In this document: positions 16,514 through 25,235 of the stretch, piece after piece | How positions within the stretch are numbered: the first letter of the stretch is position 1 | How the letters are laid out: each line of letters begins with the position of its first letter | The notes under the pieces: model-generated | The model's input: the letters and a program-made list of their open reading frames with translations, nothing else | Told to the model about the DNA's origin: nothing | The model's database searches: none | NCBI RefSeq assembly: GCF_014205225.1 | Contig: NZ_JACHNB010000001.1 | Span: 6,057,501-6,121,500 of the forward strand | DNA: 64,000 nucleotides | Direction: 5' to 3' | Source: Actinoplanes octamycinicus | Lineage (GTDB): Bacteria > Actinomycetota > Actinomycetes > Mycobacteriales > Micromonosporaceae | Program-made: the position numbers and the translations under genes

Positions 16514-17950
16514 TCACCCTCCCGACAACTGGTGCGGACGGGCTGAGGGCCGGAGCGCCTCGGCTATCCGCATGGCGACCCACTCGGCCCGGGACGGGGG
16601 CAGGCGGCCGTAGCCGAGGACGAGCGCTGGTGGCTGAGGACGGATGGTGTAGCGGGACAACGGGATCGCTGTCACGCCCAGGCCGGCCAGCCGGGACACC
16701 ACGGCGTGCTCGTCAGCTCGTGGTGGCAGCGGCAGGGTCAGATGCAGGCCGGCGGCTATCCCCTGGACCGCGCCGAGCCGTCCGGTCACCTTATGCCGCT
16801 GCAAGGCGGTGACCAGGGCATCCCGGCGAAGCCGGTAGGCTTTTCGCGTGTGCCGCAGGTGGCGGTCGTAGGCCCCGGTCTCCACGAAGTGAGCGAAGGT
16901 CAGCTGGTCCAGGATGCTGGGGCCGGCGCCGGCCGTCTCCACCGCGGCGAGCAGCGCGCGACGCCGGGCGGGTGGCGGCACCAGCCAGCCGAGTCGCAGG
17001 CCGGTATGCAGCGTCTTGCTGGCGGAGCCCAGGTGGACCACATGGTCGCGGCTCAGGCCGGCCAGCGCGCCGACCGGGCGGCCGTCGTAGCGGAACTCGG
17101 CGTCGTAGTCGTCCTCGACGACGATCGCCGACGTTTCCAGCGCCCAGGTCAGCAAGGCTCGGCGGCGTCGCGGAGACAGCAGGGCGCCGGTGGGGAACTG
17201 GTGGGCGGGGGCACAGATCACTGCCGCCACCTCGGCACGGCGAACCGCCTCGACGTCGATGCCTTCGGCGTCCACGGTGACCGGTTCGATCCGCAGTCCA
17301 GCCGCGGCGGCCACCTCCCGCAGACGGAACCAGCCGGGGTCCTCGACCGCGACCCCGGGCCCGGCCGGGGTCAGCGTTCGGGCCACCGCGGCCATGCCGT
17401 GGGAGGTGCCACAGGTGATGATCACGTCGTCGCTGTCCACGGCGATGCCTCGGGCGCGGCGCAGATAGGCGGCGACGGTCTGCCGGAGGCGGGGTGCTCC
17501 GGCAGGCGGCGGGAAGACCGGCGGTGACCAGGCCGGGTCGGTCAGAACGTGGTGCAGGGACCGCAGCCAGGCCGCGGCGGGGAAACCGCTGACATCGGGG
17601 GCGCCCGGCCGCAGATCGACATGCGACGCGGGCGGCTCGGGGTCGCCGGACTCGGCGCGCGACGGTTCGGTACGAGCGGTGGCGCAGGCGGTGACCCGGG
17701 TGCCGGAGCCCTGCCGGGTCTCCAGATGCCCCTCGGCGGCCAACTGCACGTACGCCTCGTTCACCACCCAGCGGGAACAGCCGAGTTCGGCGGCGAGGGT
17801 ACGACTGGACGGAAGCAGATGACCAGGCGTCAGGCGGCCCCGTGCGATCGCGGTCCGGATCGCGCCGGTGAGCCGCTCATGCATCGGCCGGCTGTCCTCG
17901 GGCAGCTCGATGAGCAGGGCAGTAGCACGATTGGTCCGGTCAGCGGCCAC
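16514..17950 (-). CDS. MocR-type GntR regulator with aminotransferase domain
   Basis: A 478-residue MocR/PdxR-like protein. Residues 15-80 are a GntR winged helix (AIARGRLTPGHLLPSSRTLA); from about 110 it is a fold-type I aminotransferase with the PLP Lys in HLGSASKTLHTGLRLG. Such proteins sense PLP or amino compounds and control vitamin B6, GABA or taurine genes. The GTG at 17950 lies eight bases after TACAGT (17964-17959). It is divergent from the monooxygenase at 18047, its probable target. No pdxS/T genes are seen. Confidence 0.9.
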   Translation of the reverse strand: MAADRTNRATALLIELPEDSRPMHERLTGAIRTAIARGRLTPGHLLPSSRTLAAELGCSRWVVNEAYVQLAAEGHLETRQGSGTRVTACATARTEPSRAESGDPEPPASHVDLRPGAPDVSGFPAAAWLRSLHHVLTDPAWSPPVFPPPAGAPRLRQTVAAYLRRARGIAVDSDDVIITCGTSHGMAAVARTLTPAGPGVAVEDPGWFRLREVAAAAGLRIEPVTVDAEGIDVEAVRRAEVAAVICAPAHQFPTGALLSPRRRRALLTWALETSAIVVEDDYDAEFRYDGRPVGALAGLSRDHVVHLGSASKTLHTGLRLGWLVPPPARRRALLAAVETAGAGPSILDQLTFAHFVETGAYDRHLRHTRKAYRLRRDALVTALQRHKVTGRLGAVQGIAAGLHLTLPLPPRADEHAVVSRLAGLGVTAIPLSRYTIRPQPPALVLGYGRLPPSRAEWVAMRIAEALRPSARPHQLSGG

Positions 17951-18046
17951 GCAAGTGGACTGTACGCCAAGACCAGTTCTGCCTAGCGTCGGTACTCGCC
18001 GGCCCGGCGCTCACGACCGGGCCACCGAACCGGGAGCACCGCACCC

Positions 18047-18352
18047 ATGTCACAGCATCTGACCGTCATCGCCCAGCTGCGCGCCAAGCCGGGACAGGAG
18101 ACGGCTCTCCGGGAAGCCCTCACCGCGCTCGTCCCACCCACCCTGGCCGAGCCGGGCTGCATCACGTACGACCTGCACCGCGCCGTGGACGATCACGGCT
18201 CGTTCCACTTCTACGAGGTGTGGAGCAGCCCGGAGGAGCACGCCGCCAACCTGAAGACACCGCACCTGCGGAGTTTCCTGGCGCGCTCGGCGGATCTCCT
18301 GGCCGGCGACATCCAAGTCACCCTGCTCCATCGCCTCGCACCTCGATCATGA
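18047..18352 (+). CDS. Antibiotic biosynthesis monooxygenase family protein
   Basis: A 101-residue ABM-fold protein (YgiN-like). LTVIAQLRAKPGQETALREA and FHFYEVWSSPEEHAANLKTPH are typical of the dimeric ferredoxin-like fold that oxidises quinols or polyketide aromatics without cofactor. A -10 TAGCGT at 17984-17989 suggests a 5' leader of about 50 nt. It is divergent from the MocR gene across 96 bp and is probably its regulated partner. Confidence 0.87.
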   Translation: MSQHLTVIAQLRAKPGQETALREALTALVPPTLAEPGCITYDLHRAVDDHGSFHFYEVWSSPEEHAANLKTPHLRSFLARSADLLAGDIQVTLLHRLAPRS

Positions 18353-18443
18353 ATCCGGACGATCTCGCTGAGGATCGACGCTCACGCGTTGATCGTCCGA
18401 TATGCCTATGCTGGCCCAGGTGGCGCGGTGTGGGGGTGTGCGC

Positions 18444-19439
18444 ATGACGGACGGGTTTCCCGGTGCCGGACTGACGCCGGTGCGGCGGGCCGAGTTGGTC
18501 ACCGCGGACATGGATCAGATCGCGGATCTGGTGCGGCAGCTGTACCTGCAGCACACAGCGTCGTTCCGGTGCCCGGATCCGGCGCGGGTGGAGGGCCGCG
18601 CGCAGTCGGCGACGGTCGCCGGGCTGACCGCGGGTGTGCTCGGGTACGACGGTTTCACGTACTCGTTGACGTCCGGCCCGACAGATTCGGCGATGGCCTT
18701 CCTGGCCACCAAGGGCGGCGGCGCCGTCACGAGCGGCGGGGAGGAGCTGGCCATGGCCTCGGGCAGGGCATACCTGTACCCGACCGAACGGCCGGCGGCG
18801 TGCCACCAGTTGCACGGTGACTGGCTTGCGCTGCGGGTGTCGTGGGACGCGGTGGTCGATCTGGCGGAGGAGCAGACCGGGCTGCCCGGCGACGCGCTGC
18901 GGTTCGAGGCGATGGGCCCGGTCTCCGCCGACGCCGAGCGGTTTCTCGCCGGCACGGCCGAGTTCCTGTGCGGGCAGCTGGTCACCGCGCGGCCCGGCGG
19001 GATTTCCCCGCTGCTGGCCGCCGCGTGGACCCGGGTCGTGGCCGGGGCGTTGCTGCACACGTTCCCGAACACCGCGATGACCGCCTACTATCTGCGCGGC
19101 CCTTCCCGAGTGCCCGCGGCCACGGTGCGCGCCGCCGCCGAGTTCATCCAGGCCCACGCCGACCAGCCGGTCACCGGCGCTCAGATCGCCGCCGCGGCCG
19201 GCGTGGACGCCCATGGTCTGCAGCACGCGTTCCGCCGGGAGCACGGCACCACCCTGGACAGCTACCTGCGCCGGGTCCGGCTGGAACGCGCCCATCAGGA
19301 ACTGACCGCCGCCGACCCGGCCGGAGGTACCACGGTCGCCGCGGTGGCCACTCGCTGGGGCTGGGCCGGCCCGGCCCGGTTCACCGACGCCTACCGGGAA
19401 CGGTTCGGCGTCCTGCCCGACGACACCCTGTGCCGCTAG
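18444..19439 (+). CDS. AraC family regulator (first of tandem pair)
   Basis: A 331-residue regulator with an AraC_binding-like N-terminal half and a C-terminal double HTH from residue about 225 (AAEFIQAHADQPVTGAQIAA, then VATRWGWAGPARFTDAYRE). The N-half matches the TetR-independent ligand domain seen in AraC proteins annotated as AraC_binding_2. The ATG at 18444 has GGGGGT seven bases upstream, so the in-frame ATG at 18402 is unlikely. A homologous AraC gene follows 52 bp downstream. Confidence 0.9.
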   Translation: MTDGFPGAGLTPVRRAELVTADMDQIADLVRQLYLQHTASFRCPDPARVEGRAQSATVAGLTAGVLGYDGFTYSLTSGPTDSAMAFLATKGGGAVTSGGEELAMASGRAYLYPTERPAACHQLHGDWLALRVSWDAVVDLAEEQTGLPGDALRFEAMGPVSADAERFLAGTAEFLCGQLVTARPGGISPLLAAAWTRVVAGALLHTFPNTAMTAYYLRGPSRVPAATVRAAAEFIQAHADQPVTGAQIAAAAGVDAHGLQHAFRREHGTTLDSYLRRVRLERAHQELTAADPAGGTTVAAVATRWGWAGPARFTDAYRERFGVLPDDTLCR

Positions 19440-19491
19440 CCACCCGGTCCCGACCGGGCCGGGCATCGCCATCGGAGAGGAGGCGTCCCTC

Positions 19492-20439
19492 GTGGACACT
19501 GAGGTGTACGAGACGCATGACCTCGACGCCGCCGAGCACCTCATCAGTGAGCTGTTCACCCCGGTACGGCTGCACGTGTCCGGCGGGAACGGATCCATGC
19601 GCCTGGCCCGCACCCGCCTGGGCGAGTACGTGTCGCTCAACCGGTTCACCTTCGGGATGGGGTACACCACCCAGGGGCCCGCCCTGGGCGTCATCCCGAT
19701 CGCCCGGATCCGGGCGGGCACCGTCACGAACCGCTACGACGGGCGCGCGCACGACAGTGGCCCCGGCGATGTGATGATCTCGCTACCGCCCGACCGGGAC
19801 TGGCAGGGCCTCGCCGCCGATCTCGATGTGGATTCCGTCTACCTGGATCCGGTCCTGCTCGCCCAGGTGGCTGACGGTCCGCCCCGCAGCGGGCCGGTTC
19901 TGCGGTTCACCGGGAACCGGCCGGTCTCCGCAACCGCGGCCCGCTGGTGGTCCGACACCTACGACTACGTCCTGGCCGCGGTCGAGACCCTCCCGGCCGG
20001 CCCTGCGCCCTTGGTCACCGGCACCCTGTCCCGGCTGCTCGCCGCGACCGCCTTGACGGTCTTTCCGAACAATGCCCGGACCGGCCCGAGCATCGGGGAC
20101 CGGCACGACGCCCACCCCGCCACCGTGCGCCGCGCGGTCGCGTTCATCGACGATCACACCCGCACCGACATCAGCGTGGCCGACGTCGCCGCCGCCTGCC
20201 ACGTCACCATCCGCGCCGTGCAGCTGGCGTTCCGCCGGCACCTGGACACCACCCCGATGGCCTACCTGCGCCGCGCCCGGCTGGCCGGCGCCCACCACGA
20301 CCTGCGCACCGCCGACCCCCGCACCGCCACCGTCGCCGCGATCGCCGCGCGCTGGGGCTTCGCCGACCACAGCCGCTTCACCGCCGGCTACCGCGCCGCC
20401 TACGGCATCACCCCGTCTCACACCCTGCGCCACGGCTGA
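19492..20439 (+). CDS. AraC family regulator (second of tandem pair)
   Basis: A 315-residue paralogue of the preceding gene. It shares the arrangement of a ligand-binding half (residues 1-180) and AraC HTH pair (from about 205: VAFIDDHTRTDISVADVAAA, then IAARWGFADHSRFTAGYR). Start GTG 19492 follows GGAGAGGAGG. The two genes probably arose by duplication and are co-transcribed. No structural gene that they would control directly adjoins. Confidence 0.9.
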   Translation: MDTEVYETHDLDAAEHLISELFTPVRLHVSGGNGSMRLARTRLGEYVSLNRFTFGMGYTTQGPALGVIPIARIRAGTVTNRYDGRAHDSGPGDVMISLPPDRDWQGLAADLDVDSVYLDPVLLAQVADGPPRSGPVLRFTGNRPVSATAARWWSDTYDYVLAAVETLPAGPAPLVTGTLSRLLAATALTVFPNNARTGPSIGDRHDAHPATVRRAVAFIDDHTRTDISVADVAAACHVTIRAVQLAFRRHLDTTPMAYLRRARLAGAHHDLRTADPRTATVAAIAARWGFADHSRFTAGYRAAYGITPSHTLRHG

Positions 20440-20443
20440 TGAA

Positions 20444-20489
20444 GATCCGCAGCGGCCGCATGCCCTTCACCGAGGGCACGCCGCGGATC
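20444..20489. terminator. Nested hairpin between convergent genes
   Basis: GATCCGC (20444-20450) pairs with GCGGATC (20483-20489); inside it TGCCCT (20461-20466) pairs with AGGGCA (20473-20478). It directly follows the AraC stop and lies before the converging hypothetical gene, in a 149-bp gap with no other feature. Confidence 0.5.
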
Positions 20490-20588
20490 ACGTGGAGAAC
20501 GCGGTGTCCACCGCCGTCTCGATCCAGTCGGGACGACCGCTGAATCCGCTCGGCCCCATCCGGGGTCGGGGTGCTTCCGGGTGGCGCG

Positions 20589-21026
20589 TCAATGACGACG
20601 CTTCGCGTGGTTGAGGGTTCGCTCCCACTCGCCGATCAGGGTGTCCTCGAGACCGGAATCCATTCGACCGCGTTCCACCATGCCGACGAGTTCACCGGCG
20701 AACTCGACTTGGAAGGAGACGCCGTGCTCCTCCGAGAGTCGACAGACCTCCCCGGCCAGCTCCTTGACCTCCTCCAGGTGGGCACGGTCCACCCCCGGGT
20801 CGATCTCGTCGCCCCACGGAGGTAGGGCGGTATAGAGCTGTAGCCCGAATCCGACCCACCGCGCGCCCGAAGCATCTGATTGATCGAGGAAGCGGGGCGG
20901 ATCGATCACCCAGCCCCGGCGGCCGGCAAGCCGCTCAGCAGACGCACGCATCGCACTGAGGATCGACGTGGTGGGGTTGCCCTCCAGCGCGACAACGAGC
21001 CTGTCCACGGGATGATCTTCTCGCAC
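20589..21026 (-). CDS. Uncharacterised small protein
   Basis: A 145-residue soluble protein containing DRLVVALEGNPTTSILSAMR, WVIDPPRFLDQSD and a helical acidic C-terminal half ending WERTLNHAKRRH. I recognise no domain. GTG 21026 has AAGGA about six bases upstream; GTG 21008 is an alternative. It sits alone between the AraC pair and the sugar operon. Confidence 0.65.
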   Translation of the reverse strand: MREDHPVDRLVVALEGNPTTSILSAMRASAERLAGRRGWVIDPPRFLDQSDASGARWVGFGLQLYTALPPWGDEIDPGVDRAHLEEVKELAGEVCRLSEEHGVSFQVEFAGELVGMVERGRMDSGLEDTLIGEWERTLNHAKRRH

Positions 21027-21079
21027 CGGATTCCTTTCGAGCCGTGCAGGTGGGGCCGCTGCTGACCGCCGGGATCAGG

Positions 21080-21964
21080 TCAGGACGGCGTCCGGAACGG
21101 GGTGAGGGTGGCGCGGATCAGGTTGGCGGCGCCCCAGTCGTTGTCGAACTGGGCGAGGACGGCCAGGTGCTGGCGCAGCTGGAGGATCGGCATGCGGGCC
21201 GGCCAGTCGCGGTCGAGCGAGGTCAGCTCGGCGTAGACCGCGAAGAAGCGCTGCGCCTCCGGCGGGGGCGCGGTGGTCCACACGTGAGCCAGGTCGACCT
21301 CGGCCCAGGTGTAGGAGACCGCCGGGTCGATCAGCGCGGGCCGGCCGTCCGGGGTGGCCAGCAGGTTCTGCGTCCACAGGTCGCCGTGGGTGAGGCAGGC
21401 CGGCTGCTTCGGCAGCAGGTCGGGCAGCCGGTCGCAGAGCCGCTCCAGCGCGGCCTGGTCGGCGGCGTCCAGCGCCGCCTCGACGCGCGGCTCGCCGAGC
21501 CAGCGCAGCAGCCGGTGCTCGGCGAAGAACGCGAAACCGTCGTCGTTCCAGGTGTTGTGCTGCCGGCGGCGGCCCAGCCAGTTGTCCCGGTGCCAGCCGA
21601 AACGGGGGTGCACCGTGCTCAGGTGCTGGTGGGCCAGCGCGTGGGCGAACCGCTCCCAGAAGTCCCCGGTGCTGGGCCGCGGCTGCAGCACGGAGAGCAC
21701 GAGCAGCTCCCGGCCGGCCAGCAGCACCTCCGGGGTGGCCATGCCGCCCCGCTCGCGCAGCGCGGTCAGGCCCTCGGCCTCGGCGGCGAAGACGTCGTCG
21801 GCCGGTGGTTCGGCGAACGCCTTGACGAAGACAGGCGGCGCGTCCCGGCGGGTCGCGACGCCGGCGAGCGCCGCCAGGCCACCGGTCGCGGGCTGCACCG
21901 CGACGACATCGTCCATTCCGGCCCGCCGCAGGCCATCGAGCAGGAACGCCGCCGCACCTTTCAT
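21080..21964 (-). CDS. Fructosamine kinase family protein
   Basis: A 294-residue kinase of the FN3K/APH superfamily. It has the catalytic loop CLTHGDLWTQNLL near residue 205 and the metal-binding ALIDPAVSYTWAEVDLA, both diagnostic of fructosamine kinases, which phosphorylate sugar moieties on glycated proteins so that they fall off. It follows the sugar operon by 10 bp but has its own leaderless promoter signal: TAAGAT (21977-21972) overlaps the upstream stop codon and ends seven bases before the ATG. Confidence 0.87.
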   Translation of the reverse strand: MKGAAAFLLDGLRRAGMDDVVAVQPATGGLAALAGVATRRDAPPVFVKAFAEPPADDVFAAEAEGLTALRERGGMATPEVLLAGRELLVLSVLQPRPSTGDFWERFAHALAHQHLSTVHPRFGWHRDNWLGRRRQHNTWNDDGFAFFAEHRLLRWLGEPRVEAALDAADQAALERLCDRLPDLLPKQPACLTHGDLWTQNLLATPDGRPALIDPAVSYTWAEVDLAHVWTTAPPPEAQRFFAVYAELTSLDRDWPARMPILQLRQHLAVLAQFDNDWGAANLIRATLTPFRTPS

Positions 21965-21974
21965 GAGGGCGATC

Positions 21975-22643
21975 TTAGGGCCGCACGCCGCCGAACGGCC
22001 GATCTCCGGGCTGCCGCTCGAAGGCGGGGACGATCAGGTCGGCGCGGGCGCGGGTGGCCAGGATGACCTCGGCGTTGCGTTCGTCGGTGCCGGTGGCCCA
22101 GGCGACCGCGGCGTCCGGCGCCTTGCCGAAGTGGACGTGCCGGTCGACCAGCCGGCGCAGCCGCTCCTCTTGATCCAGCTCGACGTACCAGACCTCGTCG
22201 AGCTGGGCCCGTACCGCCCGCCAGCGGGGCTCGTCGACGAGCAGGTAGTTGCCCTCGGTGACGATCAGCCGGGCGTCGCGGGTGACCGGGATGGCGCCGG
22301 CGATCGGTTGCTCGATGACACGGTCGAAGCCGGGCGCGTAGACCACCTCGTCGGCGCCCTCGCGGATGCGGCGCAGCAGGGCCGCGTACCCGAAGGCGTC
22401 GAACGTCTCGGGTGCGCCCTTGCGGTCGCGCAGCCCGAGCCGCTCCAGCTCGGCATCGGCGAGATGAAACCCGTCCATCGGTACGTGCGCCACCGGCACC
22501 CCGGTCGCCGTGAGCGCCCGCACCAGCTCGTGGGCCAGCGTCGTCTTGCCGGCCGCCGGGGCTCCGGCGATGCCGAGGACCGCCCGGCGCCCGCCGTCGG
22601 CGAGCGCGCGGGCCCGGTCCACCAGCGCCGTGAGACCGGTCAT
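21975..22643 (-). CDS. P-loop sugar/nucleoside kinase (FrcK-like)
   Basis: A 222-residue kinase of the uridine kinase/phosphoribulokinase fold. Walker A GIAGAPAAGKTTLAHEL is at residues 24-40, DGFHLADAELERLG near 57 and IVTEGNYLLVDEPRW near 125. The same family includes FrcK of the rhizobial fructose operon. It overlaps the epimerase stop by four bases. It probably phosphorylates the imported or isomerised sugar, but the substrate is inferred from context. Confidence 0.85.
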   Translation of the reverse strand: MTGLTALVDRARALADGGRRAVLGIAGAPAAGKTTLAHELVRALTATGVPVAHVPMDGFHLADAELERLGLRDRKGAPETFDAFGYAALLRRIREGADEVVYAPGFDRVIEQPIAGAIPVTRDARLIVTEGNYLLVDEPRWRAVRAQLDEVWYVELDQEERLRRLVDRHVHFGKAPDAAVAWATGTDERNAEVILATRARADLIVPAFERQPGDRPFGGVRP

Positions 22644-23512
22644 GCCGGCACGGCGGTCAGGTGCGCGCTGATGAACCCGTGGGCGTGCCGGGCCAGGTCC
22701 TCGCCGTCGTCCCACAGGTTGCGCCAGATCGACAGGTCGGCGGAGAGGCCGGGGGCGACCACGGCCGACGAGAACGACTCGAAGGTGATCGGCCCGGTGT
22801 AACCGATCTGCCCGAGCGCGTGGAAGAACGACGTGAAGTCCAGGTGCCCGGAGCCCAGATAGCCGCGGTGGTTCTCGCCGACGTGCACGTAGCCGAGGCG
22901 GTCGCCCACGTCGAGGACCGGGCGCACCATGTCGTTCTCCTCGATGTTCATGTGGTACGTGTCGAGGTGGATCACCACGTTGTCCTCGCCGATGTCGTCG
23001 GCCAGGCGCAACGCGTCCCGCGCGGTGTTCACCACGTTGGTCTCGTAGCGGTTGCAGATCTCCAGGCCCAGCGTCACGCCGGTGCCGCGGGCCTCCTTGG
23101 CGAGCCGGCGCAGCACCGAGACCACGGTGGCCCGGCCGGCGGCGCTCAGCGGGCGGGAGTAGCTGCCGAAGGCGCTGTAGAGCGCGCCGGTCAGGTGGCT
23201 GCCGCCCAGCCCGGCGGTCAGCCGCAGCGACTCGTGCAGCAGCCGCTCGCCGCGTTCGACCACGGCCGGGTCGTCGCTGGAGATGTCGGCGTCCATGGCC
23301 AGCCCGCGGGAACAGGCGACCCGCAGCCCGGCCCGGTTGAGTTCGGCGCGGGTCCGGTCCACGTCCAGGTTGAGCGAGTCGTGCAGGGAGAACTCCACGA
23401 GGTCGTACCCGCAAGCCTTGGTCTTGGTGATCGCGGTCGTGACCGATGCCGGAGCCGTGTCGCCGGCCCAGACCAGGGCGTGCACGCCGAGGGGGTTGCG
23501 CGGTTTCATCAT
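22640..23512 (-). CDS. Sugar phosphate isomerase/ketose 3-epimerase family protein
   Basis: A 290-residue AP-endonuclease-2-type TIM barrel. Metal ligands match D-tagatose/D-allulose 3-epimerases: Glu in LGLEICNRYETN (about 155), Asp in VIHLDTYHMNIEEN (about 187), His in YVHVGENHRG and Glu in GPITFESFSS (about 250). It would interconvert ketohexoses such as allulose and fructose at C3. It lies between transporter and kinase genes of one operon, overlapping the kinase by four bases. Confidence 0.85.
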   Translation of the reverse strand: MMKPRNPLGVHALVWAGDTAPASVTTAITKTKACGYDLVEFSLHDSLNLDVDRTRAELNRAGLRVACSRGLAMDADISSDDPAVVERGERLLHESLRLTAGLGGSHLTGALYSAFGSYSRPLSAAGRATVVSVLRRLAKEARGTGVTLGLEICNRYETNVVNTARDALRLADDIGEDNVVIHLDTYHMNIEENDMVRPVLDVGDRLGYVHVGENHRGYLGSGHLDFTSFFHALGQIGYTGPITFESFSSAVVAPGLSADLSIWRNLWDDGEDLARHAHGFISAHLTAVPA

Positions 23513-23518
23513 CCGTCC

Positions 23519-24262
23519 TTACTGGCTGAGAGCGCCGGTGATCAGGCCGACGATCTCCTCGCCGGTGGTGTCGGAGGTGCGGCGGCCGGCCACGCAGCGC
23601 CCGGCGCGCATCACCCAGACCTGGTCGGACAGGCGCATCACCTGGTCGAAGTTGTGGCTGATCAGCAGGACCGAGCGGCCGTCGTCGCGAAGCTTGGTGA
23701 TCAGCTGCTCGACCCGCGCGGTCTCCTGGACGCCGAGGGCGGCGGTCGGCTCGTCCATGATCACGAGTTCCGAGCGGAACCCGGCGGCGCGGCAGATCGC
23801 CACCGCCTGCCGCTGGCCGCCGGAGAGCCGGCGGACCCGGCTGCCCACCGCGGGCACGTTGACCGCGAGCGTGGCGACCATCTCCTTCGCCTGCTTGCGC
23901 ATGCCGCGGCGGTCCAGCACGGCGATCGGGCCGGCCCGGTGCACCAGCTCCCGGTTGAGGAAGAGGTTCTGCCAGACGGTCAGGTCCTCGACCAGGGCCA
24001 GGTTCTGGTGGACGGTCTCGATGCCCTGCTCGCGGGCGTCCTCCGGGGACTTGAGGTGCAGCTCCCGGCCGTTCATCGCGATCGTGCCGGTGTCCGGCCG
24101 GTGGATGCCGGAGATGCAGCGCACCAGCGTGGACTTGCCGGCGCCGTTGTCGCCGACCAGGGCGGTGATCTCGCCCTCGGCGATGGTCAGGGAGACGTCC
24201 TTGAGGGCCTGCACGCTGCCGAAGGCGAGCGAGACACCGGCGACGTCGATCAGAGTGCTCAT
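23519..24262 (-). CDS. Sugar ABC transporter ATP-binding protein (FrcA-like)
   Basis: A 247-residue single-domain ATPase. Walker A ALVGDNGAGKSTLVRCI (about 35), signature LSGGQRQAVAICRA (about 137) and Walker B LVIMDEPTAAL are intact. Carbohydrate-uptake importers of the RbsA type have two fused ATPase domains; the single domain here is as in FrcA/XylG-short forms and implies a homodimer. Overlaps the permease stop by four bases. Confidence 0.93.
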   Translation of the reverse strand: MSTLIDVAGVSLAFGSVQALKDVSLTIAEGEITALVGDNGAGKSTLVRCISGIHRPDTGTIAMNGRELHLKSPEDAREQGIETVHQNLALVEDLTVWQNLFLNRELVHRAGPIAVLDRRGMRKQAKEMVATLAVNVPAVGSRVRRLSGGQRQAVAICRAAGFRSELVIMDEPTAALGVQETARVEQLITKLRDDGRSVLLISHNFDQVMRLSDQVWVMRAGRCVAGRRTSDTTGEEIVGLITGALSQ

Positions 24263-25233
24263 TTCTGGAACCTCGTGAGTAGGGCGGCGAGCACGACGAC
24301 GAAGCCGACCGCCAGCGGTTGGTAGAACTGCGAGACGCCGAGCAGGGTCAGGCCGTTGGTGAGCGCGGTCAGCAGCAGCGCGCCGATCACCGGGCCGGTG
24401 ATGGTGGCGCGCCCGCCGAGCAGGCTGACGCCGCCGAGGACCACCGCGGCCACCGAGTTGAGCAGGAAGGAGGTGTTCGAGGCCGGTTCGGCGGCGCCGA
24501 CCCGGGCGATCAGCAGGATGGCGGCGAGACCGGCCAGCAGGCCGGAGATGGCGTAGACGGCGATCTTCACGTTGGCGGTGTTGATGCCGGTCGCGGTGGC
24601 CGCCTCCCGGGAGCCGCCGGTGGCCAGCACGTGGGTGCCGAACCGGGTCCAGAAGAGCAGGACGTGTGCGATCACGGCGACCACCGCGGCGATGATCACC
24701 GTCCAGCCGAAGATCCCGATCCCGCCGGTGGAGAGCTTGAGCAGGAACGTGTTGACGATGGTGACCGGCTTGCCGTCGGACAGGATCAGCGCGGCGCCGG
24801 AGGCCGCGGAGAGCATGCCCAGCGTGACGATGAAGTCGGTGATCTTGCCCCGGGCGATGACGAACCCGTTGACCAGCCCGATCGCCAGGCCGACGGCGAC
24901 CGCCAGCAGGCAGGACCAGACCAGACCCCAGCCATTCGCGTACGCCTGGCCGAACGCGACCGCGCCGAGGGTCATCATCGACGCGACCGACAGGTCGATG
25001 CCGCCGGTGGCGACCACGAAGGTCTGCCCGACCGCCAGGATCACCAGGATCGCCGCGGCGACCAGCATGGACGCGATGTTGCCGGTGCTCAGGAAGGCCG
25101 GGTTGAGGATCTGGAAGACGATGACGAGCAGCACCAGGCCGACGGCGGCGGCCCACTCGGCCCAGAAACTGACGTCCTTGAGCTGGCTGGTCCAGGTGCG
25201 CGCGTGGTGCTCGGAAACGGTGGCGGTGGTCAT
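24259..25233 (-). CDS. Sugar ABC transporter permease (FrcC/RbsC-like)
   Basis: A 324-residue branched permease of the RbsC/FrcC family with about nine or ten hydrophobic segments and the motif VVATGGIDLSVASMM (about 75), which is highly typical of ribose/fructose importers. It forms a membrane dimer with the ATPase downstream and receives sugar from the lipoprotein upstream. Start ATG 25233 lies two bases after the binding-protein stop. Confidence 0.93.
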   Translation of the reverse strand: MTTATVSEHHARTWTSQLKDVSFWAEWAAAVGLVLLVIVFQILNPAFLSTGNIASMLVAAAILVILAVGQTFVVATGGIDLSVASMMTLGAVAFGQAYANGWGLVWSCLLAVAVGLAIGLVNGFVIARGKITDFIVTLGMLSAASGAALILSDGKPVTIVNTFLLKLSTGGIGIFGWTVIIAAVVAVIAHVLLFWTRFGTHVLATGGSREAATATGINTANVKIAVYAISGLLAGLAAILLIARVGAAEPASNTSFLLNSVAAVVLGGVSLLGGRATITGPVIGALLLTALTNGLTLLGVSQFYQPLAVGFVVVLAALLTRFQK

Positions 25234-25235
25234 GG

